From: Nocardioides dokdonensis FR1436
GTDB lineage: Bacteria > Actinomycetota > Actinomycetes > Propionibacteriales > Nocardioidaceae
Direction: 5' to 3'
DNA: 64,000 bases
NCBI RefSeq assembly: GCF_001653335.1
Contig: NZ_CP015079.1
Location: 2,728,001-2,792,000, forward strand
The notes under the pieces were generated by a model, which saw nothing but the letters and a program-made list of their open reading frames with translations, was not told the DNA's origin and searched no databases. Positions within the stretch are counted from its first letter, which is position 1. Each line of letters starts with the position of its first letter. Of the stretch, positions 42,899 through 49,930 are shown in pieces. The translations under genes and the position numbers were made by a program.

Positions 42899-42905
42899 CC
42901 CGGGG

Positions 42906-43565
42906 TCAGCTCGCCGAGCGCTCGGCGCACTCGGCGGGGTCGAGGTCGAGCACGTGCACGTCGCCCTCGCGGCGGAAGCCCAGGTGGTCGTAGTAGGCGC
43001 CGAGCGTCTGCGGCGCGGTGCGGACCTGGCGGAAGCCGAGCGCGCACAGGACGTCGCTGCGCCGCCACACGAACTCGCCGGGGGTGAAGTCGCGGTAGCG
43101 GCGGGTGACGTAGTCGAGGCGCACGTGGGCGACCACGCCGACGCGGCGCACCACCACGACCCCGACGGTCTCGTCACCGCGCAGGATGAGGAAGACGTGG
43201 TCCTGGGCGGGATCGGGCCGGCAGTCGAAGTCGGGCTGGAAGCGCACGATGTCGCTCTTGTGGGTGCGCAGCACGTGCTGGAGGTAGGTGTCGGCAGCGC
43301 CGACCTCGATCACCTCGAACGCGTGGTCGTCGTGGCGCTGACCCAGGAGCCGGACCAGGAACCAGATGTTGATGGCGCTGGTGGCGGCGTTGAGCCCCAC
43401 CATCGGCCACACCTGGATGAGGGCGTTGAAGATCAGCAGGGCCAGGCCGGCCGAGAGGTTGAGCACTCGGAAGCGCAGCACCCGCTGCTGCATGAGCGAG
43501 AAGACCAGCAGCGCGCTGCCGCTCCAGCCGAGCGCCTCGAGCCAGTGGTCGGCCAGGAGGTCCAC
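42906..43565 (-). CDS. YgjV-like membrane domain fused to a GNAT-like domain
   Basis: A 219-residue protein. Residues 1-80 contain three short helices with the YgjV-type pattern (LEALGWSGSALLVFSLMQQRVLRFRVLN; NAATSAINIWFLVRLL) seen in small inner-membrane proteins. Residues about 90-215 look like a GNAT acetyltransferase fold (VFLILRGDETVGVVVVRRVG... and YYDHLGFRREGD at the end), but the acetyl-CoA loop is not clear. So catalysis is uncertain. The GTG at 43565 lies eight bases after the Lrp-like stop in the same direction; the three genes from 45627 down form an operon. Function unknown. Confidence 0.75.
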   Translation of the reverse strand: MDLLADHWLEALGWSGSALLVFSLMQQRVLRFRVLNLSAGLALLIFNALIQVWPMVGLNAATSAINIWFLVRLLGQRHDDHAFEVIEVGAADTYLQHVLRTHKSDIVRFQPDFDCRPDPAQDHVFLILRGDETVGVVVVRRVGVVAHVRLDYVTRRYRDFTPGEFVWRRSDVLCALGFRQVRTAPQTLGAYYDHLGFRREGDVHVLDLDPAECAERSAS

Positions 43566-43573
43566 GGGGTGGC

Positions 43574-43852
43574 TCAGTCCAGACCGAGGGAGAAGGCGCT
43601 CTCGAGGTCGTGCTGGGAGTAGGCCCGGAAGGCGATGTGCGTCTCGGTCGACGTCACGCCGGGGACCTTGTTGAGCTTGTCGGCCACCACGGAGGCGACC
43701 TCGTCGTGGTCGCGGACCCGGACCAGGGCGATGAGGTCGATCTGGCCGGTGACGGAGTAGACCTCCGAGACCCCGGCGAGGGCGGCGATGGCCTCGGCCA
43801 CCTCGGGGATGCGGGCGACGTCGGCCTTGACGAAGACGATGGCGGTGATCAC
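43574..43852 (-). CDS. Stand-alone Lrp/AsnC ligand-binding (RAM) domain protein
   Basis: A 92-residue protein that matches only the C-terminal effector domain of Lrp/AsnC regulators: ITAIVFVKAD, VSEVYSVTGQIDLIALVRV, and VPGVTSTETHIAF. There is no DNA-binding HTH. Such SRAM proteins bind amino acids, or modulate full-length Lrp proteins by hetero-oligomer formation (family knowledge). The GTG at 43852 overlaps the upstream stop (GTGA). TACCGT six bases before the start could also give it a separate leaderless transcript. Confidence 0.88.
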   Translation of the reverse strand: MITAIVFVKADVARIPEVAEAIAALAGVSEVYSVTGQIDLIALVRVRDHDEVASVVADKLNKVPGVTSTETHIAFRAYSQHDLESAFSLGLD

Positions 43853-45627
43853 GGGGCCACGGTAGCGGCTCCGGCGCGCTCGAGCGCGCGACGGGAGTCG
43901 GCCACCGCGTCGTGGACCGCCAGGTGTCCTCCGGCGCCGGCGACCGGGCAGGCCCACTCGCCGGTGACGTCGACCAGGCGCACCTGTGGCGACTCCAGCC
44001 AGCGCAGGATCTTCTCGGTCTCCTCGGGGCTGGCAGCCGGCACCGGGCCGGGCGCGCTGCGGACGGTCTCGGCTGCGGCCCGCAGGAGGTCGACGTAGCC
44101 GTGCGCATCCGTGGCGGGCGGGATCACCCCGGCGCCGGCGAGCCGGCCGTGGCGCACCACGTGGACCGCCCAGCGTCCGTCGTCCTCGCGGCGGGCGGCC
44201 ACCACCTCGGGGCAGGCGCTCAGCGCGCTGAGCCGCTGGGTGCGGGCGGCGGCGCGCACGAACGAGGCGAGCCGGTCACGGTGCGTGCCGGCCTCCTCGA
44301 AGCGCTCGTCGGCGGCCAGCAGGCTCATCCGGTGGTTGATGGTCTCGACGACGTCGTCGGGACGGCGCAGCAGGGTGTCGCGCACCCGCCGCACCAGGGC
44401 GGCGTACGACAGCTCGTCGACGCTGCCGTCGCAGGGCGCCAGGCACTTGCCCATCTCGGCCAGGACGCAGGCGGTGCGCGAGGGGCGGCGGGCCAGCCGC
44501 TCGGTGCACTGGCGCACCGGGAAGGTCTCGTGCAGGGCCGAGAGGCAGCTCTCGGCAGCCTTCTTGGAGGAGAACGGGCCGAGGTAGTCGGCGTCGTCCT
44601 CGAGGACCCGGGCGACCAGGGACAGCCGCGGCCACGGCTCGCGGGTGAGCTTGATGAAGTGCATCTTCTCCGGGAAGCGCGAGCGGCGGTTGTAGCGCGG
44701 CTTGTGCTCGGCGATCAGGCGCAGCTCGCGCACCTGGGCCTCGAGCGGGGTCGCGCACTCGACGTGGTCGACGCGGCTGGCGAGCCGGACCATCTCGCCC
44801 ATCCGCGAGCGGGTCTCGGAGGCGGTGAAGTAGGAGCGGACCCGGGTGCGCAGGTCGCGGGAGGTGCCGACGTAGAGGACCCGCTCCCGGTCGTCGCGGA
44901 AGAGGTAGACGCCCGGGGCGTGCGGCAGGTGCTCGGCGAGGTGGCGCTTCTTGCGCTGCGCGGGGCTGACGCGCGCGGAGAAGGTCTGGAGCTCCTCGAG
45001 GGTCTGCACGCCGACGCTGCCCAGGCGCCCGAAGAGACCGTGCAGCACGTCGACGGTGGCCCGGGCGTCGGCCAGCGCCCGGTGGTTGGGCGTGGTCGTG
45101 GCCCCGAAGACCTGGGCCAGGGAGGAGAGCTTGCAGTTGGGGGCGTCGTCGCGGGTGATGACCCGGCGCGCGATCTTGGCGGTGTCGACGACCTCGAAGC
45201 GCGGCCAGGGCCGCTGCTGCTCGGCGGCGAAGTGCCGGAGGAACCCGACGTCGAACGGGGCGTTGTGGGCCACCAGCACGCACCCGGCCGCGAACTCGAG
45301 GAACGCCGGCAGCGCCGACTCGATGCCGGGGGAGTCGGCGACCATGGTGTTGGTGATGCCGGTCAGCACCGAGATGAACGGCGGGATCGAGGTGTGCGGG
45401 TTGACCAGCGTCTGGAACTCCCCGAGCACCTCCCCGCCGCGGACCTTGACCGCGCCGATCTCGGTGATCATCGCGCCGTGCGCGGCCGAGCCGCCGGTGG
45501 TCTCGAGGTCGACCACGCAGAAGGTCAGGTCGCGCAGCGGTCGGCCGAGCTCGTCGAAGCTGAGCTGGGCCTCCCGGGGCGGTGGGGTGGGCCCGGTGGA
45601 TCCGGTGGGCGCCGAGGACCTGCTCAT
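43849..45627 (-). CDS. DEDDh 3'-5' exonuclease fused to a UvrC-like GIY-YIG protein
   Basis: A 592-residue two-part nuclease. Residues about 33-200 form a DnaQ-type exonuclease: Asp40 and Glu42 (VVDLETTGG), HNAPFDVGFL, and the HRALADARAT motif with the catalytic His and Asp. From about 235 a GIY-YIG nuclease begins (APGVYLFRDD...VLYVGTSRDLRTRVRSYF), followed by the UvrC cysteine region (TACVLAEMGKCLAPC) and a UVR-like part. It lacks the UvrC RNase H and helix-hairpin-helix end, so it is not a full UvrC. Mycobacterial Rv2191 and Cho-like proteins share this layout. Start ATG 45627 with TAGCCT seven bases upstream. Confidence 0.9.
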   Translation of the reverse strand: MSRSSAPTGSTGPTPPPREAQLSFDELGRPLRDLTFCVVDLETTGGSAAHGAMITEIGAVKVRGGEVLGEFQTLVNPHTSIPPFISVLTGITNTMVADSPGIESALPAFLEFAAGCVLVAHNAPFDVGFLRHFAAEQQRPWPRFEVVDTAKIARRVITRDDAPNCKLSSLAQVFGATTTPNHRALADARATVDVLHGLFGRLGSVGVQTLEELQTFSARVSPAQRKKRHLAEHLPHAPGVYLFRDDRERVLYVGTSRDLRTRVRSYFTASETRSRMGEMVRLASRVDHVECATPLEAQVRELRLIAEHKPRYNRRSRFPEKMHFIKLTREPWPRLSLVARVLEDDADYLGPFSSKKAAESCLSALHETFPVRQCTERLARRPSRTACVLAEMGKCLAPCDGSVDELSYAALVRRVRDTLLRRPDDVVETINHRMSLLAADERFEEAGTHRDRLASFVRAAARTQRLSALSACPEVVAARREDDGRWAVHVVRHGRLAGAGVIPPATDAHGYVDLLRAAAETVRSAPGPVPAASPEETEKILRWLESPQVRLVDVTGEWACPVAGAGGHLAVHDAVADSRRALERAGAATVAP

Positions 45628-45634
45628 GGTCGTG

Positions 45635-45640
45635 AGGCTA
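45635..45640 (-). promoter_or_regulatory. -10 element of the leaderless exonuclease/UvrC-like gene
   Basis: TAGCCT on the minus strand, seven bases before the ATG at 45627. Confidence 0.5.
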
Positions 45641-45746
45641 GGTGGGCGTACCGACAGTGCGGTGCAGGCGCGCGCCCTAGGGTGGCGGAGACGGAACGAG
45701 ACGGGCACGACACGGGCACGACACGGTGGACGAGACGGGGGAACGC

Positions 45747-47057
45747 GTGGAGGAGCGGGAGCAGGTCGACGAGTCGGCCGAGGTCGCGCTCGCGGACCTG
45801 CCGGTCGAGGTGCGCACCCGGGTGGTCGCCGTCGTGGCCTCGGTCCTGCCGGGCGTCACCGGGCTGCCGCCGGCGCTGCGGCGGGTGGCCGGCTTCGCGC
45901 CGGCGCGCCGCGCCCGCCTGGGGGGTACGGCGATCGCGGCCGCGCTGGCCGACCCGGGACTGCGCGAGCGGGCCGCCCACCAGGTGGCCGTCCAGCGCGC
46001 CGACGAGGTGCGTGCGCTGCGTGACGGTGGCTCGGGCGACGCGCTCGAGGACGCCGCGCTGGGCTGGCTGCTGCGCCCGCGGGGGTGGACGCACCGGCTC
46101 GACGCCGCCGTCAGCACCGTCGCCGCCCGCGAGGAGAGCGCTGAGCGCAGCCGCGAGGCACGGCTGCGCGAACGGACCGAGCAGGCCGAGCAGGCGCTGC
46201 GAGAGGCCCGGGCGGCGCACCGCCAACAGGTGGAGGAGCTGAAGGCCGAGGTCGTGACGCTGCGGCACCGGCTGGGGGAGACCCGCACCGCCGAGCGGAG
46301 CGCGCGCGAGGAGGTCGAGCGGCTGCGGGTCGAGCTCGACGAGGCCGGCGCCCACGAGCAGGCCGCGCTGGCCCAGCAGGACAAGGAGCTGCGTCGGCTC
46401 CGCAGCCGGGTGGAGGACCTCGAGGCGCAGACCCAGACCCAGCGTCGGGCCGGGCGCAGCGAGCGCGAGGAGGCCAGCGCCCGGGCGCGGGTGCTGCTCG
46501 AGACCGTGATCGACGCCGCCTCGGGGCTGCGCCGCGAGCTGGCGCTGCCGACCGGGTCGACCTCGCCCGCGGAGGCCGTCGAGCAGGTCCTCGAGGACGA
46601 CGCGGCGCGGGGTGGGCCAACAGGACGGCCGGTGAGCACCCCGATCAGCGCCACGGTGCTGGAGCAGCACCTCTCGCTGCCGCACTCGCGGCTGGTCATC
46701 GACGGCTACAACGTCACCAAGGCGGTGTGGTCGGGGTCCTCGTTGGAGACCCAGCGCAGCCGGCTCCTGGCGCTGCTCGCACCGCTGGTCGCCCGCACCC
46801 GGGCGGAGACGACGGTGGTCTTCGACGCCGCCGACGTCGACATGCGCCCCGCCGTCTCCGCGCCGCGGGGCGTCAAGGTGCTCTTCAGCCCCTACGGCGT
46901 CATCGCCGACCGCGTCATCGAGGACCTCGTCGGGGTCGAGCCCGAGGGACGGGTCCTCGTCGTCGTCACCGACGACCAGGAGCTGCGGGCGCGGACCAGC
47001 GAGCGCGGGGTGCGGCACGTCGCGGCGCGGGTGCTCCTGGACCTCCTGGCGCGGTAG
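45747..47057 (+). CDS. NYN (PIN-like) domain protein with central coiled coil
   Basis: A 436-residue protein. A helical N-terminal region (about 1-130) is followed by a long charged coiled coil (about 130-270, rich in Glu, Arg and Gln) and a C-terminal NYN/YacP-type nuclease fold (about 290-435). The fold starts with LVIDGYNVTKAVW and has VVFDAADVD and VVVTDDQELRAR, with acidic residues suited to bind magnesium. Likely an RNA-cleaving or RNA-binding protein (inference). The start is ambiguous: GTG 45747 has GGGGGAA just upstream; GTG 45726 has no SD. It is divergent from the exonuclease gene. Confidence 0.85.
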   Translation: MEEREQVDESAEVALADLPVEVRTRVVAVVASVLPGVTGLPPALRRVAGFAPARRARLGGTAIAAALADPGLRERAAHQVAVQRADEVRALRDGGSGDALEDAALGWLLRPRGWTHRLDAAVSTVAAREESAERSREARLRERTEQAEQALREARAAHRQQVEELKAEVVTLRHRLGETRTAERSAREEVERLRVELDEAGAHEQAALAQQDKELRRLRSRVEDLEAQTQTQRRAGRSEREEASARARVLLETVIDAASGLRRELALPTGSTSPAEAVEQVLEDDAARGGPTGRPVSTPISATVLEQHLSLPHSRLVIDGYNVTKAVWSGSSLETQRSRLLALLAPLVARTRAETTVVFDAADVDMRPAVSAPRGVKVLFSPYGVIADRVIEDLVGVEPEGRVLVVVTDDQELRARTSERGVRHVAARVLLDLLAR

Positions 47058-47058
47058 C

Positions 47059-47095
47059 GCGACACGCCGCGACACGCCGCGACGGGTCGTCGCGG
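47059..47095 (+). terminator. Short tandem repeat and hairpin after the NYN gene
   Basis: The unit GCGACACGCC occurs twice and then partly again (47059-47083). It runs into a 7-bp hairpin CCGCGAC-GGGTC-GTCGCGG (47077-47095), a plausible weak terminator. Confidence 0.5.
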
Positions 47096-47131
47096 AGCCC
47101 GTTGTCGGTGCTGCCTGTCAGCGTCTGGCTC

Positions 47132-47338
47132 ATGACGACGAGAATCGATTGCGACACCTGCGTGGTCCGACACATCGCGTGCCACGACTGCGTGGTCAGC
47201 GTCCTGCTCGGCCCGATGCCCGACCTGAGCATCGACGACGACGAGAAGCGTGCCCTGGACGCGCTGGCCGCCGGTGGTCTGGTGCCACCGCTGCGACTGG
47301 TCGAGCCGGTGGTCGGCCCCCAGGCCGAGTCGGCCTGA
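47132..47338 (+). CDS. Small four-cysteine protein, possible metal binder
   Basis: A 68-residue protein with a tight cysteine cluster near the N terminus: Cys-x2-Cys (CDTC) and, after seven residues with a His, Cys-x2-Cys (CHDC), then VVSVLLGPMPDL. This looks like a zinc or iron knuckle. The C-terminal half is acidic and then Pro/Val-rich. I recall similar small proteins next to NlpC/P60 genes in actinobacteria but know no function. The ATG at 47132 has CAGCGT seven bases upstream and no SD. It is 74 bases after the NYN gene, in the same direction. Confidence 0.75.
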   Translation: MTTRIDCDTCVVRHIACHDCVVSVLLGPMPDLSIDDDEKRALDALAAGGLVPPLRLVEPVVGPQAESA

Positions 47339-47397
47339 AGTGACCCCTCCGGTCCAGACATGAGGGGCCCATAGCGGACGGGTCTGTGGCGGGTGTG

Positions 47398-47412
47398 ACG
47401 TGTGTGACACGT
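47398..47412. promoter_or_regulatory. Palindrome upstream of the NlpC/P60 promoter
   Basis: ACGTGT-GTG-ACACGT is a perfect 6-bp inverted repeat, centred about 80 bases before the predicted -10. It is a candidate activator or repressor site in the 308-base gap before the gene. Confidence 0.35.
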
Positions 47413-47457
47413 GCGCCCCACGAGACCCGAATTTGCTCGACGACTCGCCCCGAAGGT

Positions 47458-47487
47458 TTGGCCTGGGGTAGTCCCACCGATTACCGT
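47458..47487 (+). promoter_or_regulatory. Candidate promoter of the NlpC/P60 gene
   Basis: TTGGCC (47458-47463) and TACCGT (47482-47487) are separated by 18 bases. Transcription would begin close to the riboswitch candidate. Confidence 0.4.
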
Positions 47488-47506
47488 CCGTGGCTGGTGT
47501 GCGTGG

Positions 47507-47646
47507 GAGTGGACCGTCCTGGTCCGCGCGGACACCGCGCTCAATCCGGAGCGCCGTGCGCTCCGGAACCGGGGAACCATCGGTCGTGGGGTCACACCCT
47601 CCTGCGCACCCGGTCGGCGCCGACAGCTGAGGGAGACCGCCCACTC
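47507..47646 (+). promoter_or_regulatory. Probable c-di-AMP riboswitch (ydaO/yuaA class)
   Basis: The leader of the NlpC/P60 gene carries hallmarks of the ydaO class: CAATCC opening a 9-bp hairpin (47545-47553 with 47559-47567), directly followed by ACCGGGGAACC (47568-47578), a GGGGTCA segment, and the terminal CGACAGCTGAGGGAG (47621-47635). GAGTGG (47507-47512) can pair with CCACTC (47641-47646) immediately before the GTG start, closing the structure and possibly hiding the start. The class binds cyclic di-AMP and in actinobacteria commonly precedes cell-wall hydrolase genes such as rpf and NlpC/P60. A covariance search would settle it. Confidence 0.75.
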
Positions 47647-48642
47647 GTGCTTCACGGTCGCAAGAGACTGACCACCGCCTTCGCCGGCGCCCTGCTCATC
47701 GGGGCGGTGGCCTTCGTGCCGACCAGCCCCGCGCAGGCCGAGCCGGACATCGACGACGTCCAGGCCCGCGTCGAGAAGCTCTACCACGAGGCAGAGCAGG
47801 CCTCGGAGCGCCACAACGACGCCCGCATCGAGCTCGAGGAGCTCGAGCGCGAGCTCAAGGCCGTGCGCGCCGACCAGGAGCTCCAGGACGCCCAGATGAG
47901 CTCGGTCCGCGACCAGGTCCGCGACTCCATCGTGCGCACCTACCAGGGCCAGAGCCTCTCCGCCGTCGGCCAGGTCGTGCTCTCCGACGACCCCAGCGCC
48001 TTCCTGGCGCAGATGTCGACCCTCAGCGCCTACGACGGTCTGCAGGACCAGCTCTTCGAGACCTACTCCACCGAGGTGAAGGCGCTCGACATCCGTCGGC
48101 AGGCCACCGCGTCGCAGGCCGCCGAGCTCGCCGACGTCGAGGCCCGCCTCGCCAAGGAGAAGGCGACCATCGACGAGAAGGTCGACGAGGCCGAGTCGAT
48201 GCTGTCGCGCCTCGAGACCGAGGCCCGCGAGGCCGTCGTGTCCCGCGACGACTCCCGCACCGAGGAGCCCGCCCCGGTCTCCGTGCCCGCCTCGGGCCGC
48301 GCCGCCGCCGCCGTGCAGTACGCCATGGCCCAGGTCGGCAAGTCCTACGTCTACGGTGCCGCCGGCCCCAGCTCCTTCGACTGCTCCGGCCTGACCATGA
48401 TGGCCTGGCGCCAGGCCGGCGTCTCGCTGCCGCACTCCTCCAGCGCCCAGTACAGCGGCGGCACCAAGGTCTCGACCTCGTCGCTGCAGCCCGGCGACCT
48501 GGTCTTCTACTACAGCCCGATCAGCCACGTCGGCATGTACATCGGCAACGGCCAGATCGTGCATGCCGCCAACCCCAGCACCGGCGTGCAGATCACCGGT
48601 GTGAACACCATGCCCCTCGTCGGGGCAGTCCGCCCCGGCTGA
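47647..48642 (+). CDS. Secreted NlpC/P60 peptidoglycan hydrolase with coiled coil
   Basis: Cell-wall endopeptidase of 331 residues. A Sec signal peptide (about 1-32, ending PAQA) is followed by a long coiled coil (about 36-200), as in RipA-type proteins, where it holds the enzyme inactive or binds FtsX. A short Pro/Ala linker leads to the NlpC/P60 domain (about 220-331). The catalytic triad appears as Cys in SSFDCSGL, His in SHVGMYIG, and a third polar residue (His) in IVHAAN. The GTG at 47647 has GGGAG 11 bases upstream inside the riboswitch end. Probable regulation by c-di-AMP. Comparable to mycobacterial Rv2190c. Confidence 0.93.
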   Translation: MLHGRKRLTTAFAGALLIGAVAFVPTSPAQAEPDIDDVQARVEKLYHEAEQASERHNDARIELEELERELKAVRADQELQDAQMSSVRDQVRDSIVRTYQGQSLSAVGQVVLSDDPSAFLAQMSTLSAYDGLQDQLFETYSTEVKALDIRRQATASQAAELADVEARLAKEKATIDEKVDEAESMLSRLETEAREAVVSRDDSRTEEPAPVSVPASGRAAAAVQYAMAQVGKSYVYGAAGPSSFDCSGLTMMAWRQAGVSLPHSSSAQYSGGTKVSTSSLQPGDLVFYYSPISHVGMYIGNGQIVHAANPSTGVQITGVNTMPLVGAVRPG

Positions 48643-48691
48643 TCCGCTGGAGCGCACCGAGCACCGGGAGGCCGGCCGTCCACGTTGGTGG

Positions 48692-49930
48692 GTGGCCGGC
48701 CTCTCGCTGTGCCTGCTGCTGCTCGTCGGGGTCGTCGCCTGGCAGGTGCGCGACGACCCGTACGTCGCCACCCCCGCAGACCGCAGCGCGGACGCACCGA
48801 GCGTGCGCCCCGGTGCTGCCGCCGAGGCGCTGGCGAACCTCGAGGACGCCATCGGGCGCGGGGACGCCGACGCGGCGGCCGCGCTCGCGCCGCGCGACGA
48901 CCCCGCCGCGGCCCGCCGGCTCGCGGACATCGTCGAGAACGCCGAGGAGGTCGGCCTGGAGGGCGTCACGCTGCGCTACGTCGACCAGGACGGCGGCATC
49001 GATGCCGAGGGCGGGTGGCGCGCCGACGTCGACGTGACCTGGCAGGTGGCCGGCTTCGACCCCGGACCGGCCCGCAGCGAGGTGACCTTCGCGCTGCGCG
49101 ACGAGCCCACGGACGGCGGCGCGCGGGTCGCGTTGACCGCGGCCGGGGTCGGCGGCGGCCGGGCCCCGCTGTGGCTCACCGACGACCTGCAGGTGCGGCG
49201 TACGGACTCGCGGGTGGTGATGGTCGCCGGCACCCGCCGCGACCTGGTCCGCTACGACCGCCTGGTGCGCGCGGCGCTGCCGGTGGTGCGGCGGGTGCTG
49301 CCCGGCACCGACCGCGGGCTGGTGGTCGAGGTGCCGGCGAGCGCCGCGGCGCTGGACGCCGCCCTGGGCGCCGACGAGGGCACCTACGCCGAGGTCGCCG
49401 CGGTGACCACCAGCCCCGACGGGCTCGTCACGCCCTCGGCGCCGGTGCACGTGCTGGTCAACCCCGACGAGATGGACCGGCTCGAGCGCACCGGCGCGCA
49501 GGTGGTGATGAGCCACGAGGCCGTGCACGCGCTCACCGACGCCCCGACCAGCCAGGCGCCGCTGTGGCTGGTGGAGGGCTTCGCCGACTACGTGGCGCTG
49601 CGCGACGTCGACCTGCCCGACACCACCGTCGCCGCCCAGGCGCTCGAGCAGGTGCGGGAGAACGGTCTGCCCGACGCGCTGCCGGGGCCGGCCGAGCTCG
49701 GCGTGGGTGCGCCGTACCTGGGGGCGTCGTACGAGGCGGCCTGGCTCGCGACCCGGGCAGTGACCCGGGCGGCTGACGAGAAGGCGCTGGTCGAGCTCTA
49801 CCGGGCGACGAGTGCGGGGGAGCCCTTCGAGGCCGCGCTGCGCGACGTCGCCGGGATCAGCGTGCCTGGGCTGACCCGACGCTGGCGCGACGAGCTGGAG
49901 CGGCTCGCGGCGCAGGCGGGACCGTCGTGA
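48692..49930 (+). CDS. Membrane-anchored HExxH metallopeptidase-like protein
   Basis: About 412 residues from the GTG at 48692. An N-terminal hydrophobic helix is followed by an extracytoplasmic domain. The region SHEAVHALT gives an HExxH zinc motif, and about 25 residues later WLVEGFADYVAL supplies the downstream Glu, the gluzincin pattern. The start is doubtful: the basic stretch RPRWW that normally precedes such a helix lies upstream in frame, with no ATG, GTG or TTG, but with a CTG at 48647 right after the previous stop. So the true N terminus may be 15 residues longer. The stop overlaps the next gene (GTGA). Confidence 0.82.
   Translation: MAGLSLCLLLLVGVVAWQVRDDPYVATPADRSADAPSVRPGAAAEALANLEDAIGRGDADAAAALAPRDDPAAARRLADIVENAEEVGLEGVTLRYVDQDGGIDAEGGWRADVDVTWQVAGFDPGPARSEVTFALRDEPTDGGARVALTAAGVGGGRAPLWLTDDLQVRRTDSRVVMVAGTRRDLVRYDRLVRAALPVVRRVLPGTDRGLVVEVPASAAALDAALGADEGTYAEVAAVTTSPDGLVTPSAPVHVLVNPDEMDRLERTGAQVVMSHEAVHALTDAPTSQAPLWLVEGFADYVALRDVDLPDTTVAAQALEQVRENGLPDALPGPAELGVGAPYLGASYEAAWLATRAVTRAADEKALVELYRATSAGEPFEAALRDVAGISVPGLTRRWRDELERLAAQAGPS

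Noticed and set aside
47059..47083. Tandem GCGACACGCC as a possible CRISPR or satellite
   Set aside because: Only two and a half copies of ten bases without spacers; more likely part of a terminator region.
47394..47410. CRP-type site TGTGA...TCACA before the NlpC/P60 gene
   Set aside because: The right half reads TGACA, not TCACA, so the consensus is not met; only the separate palindrome is reported.
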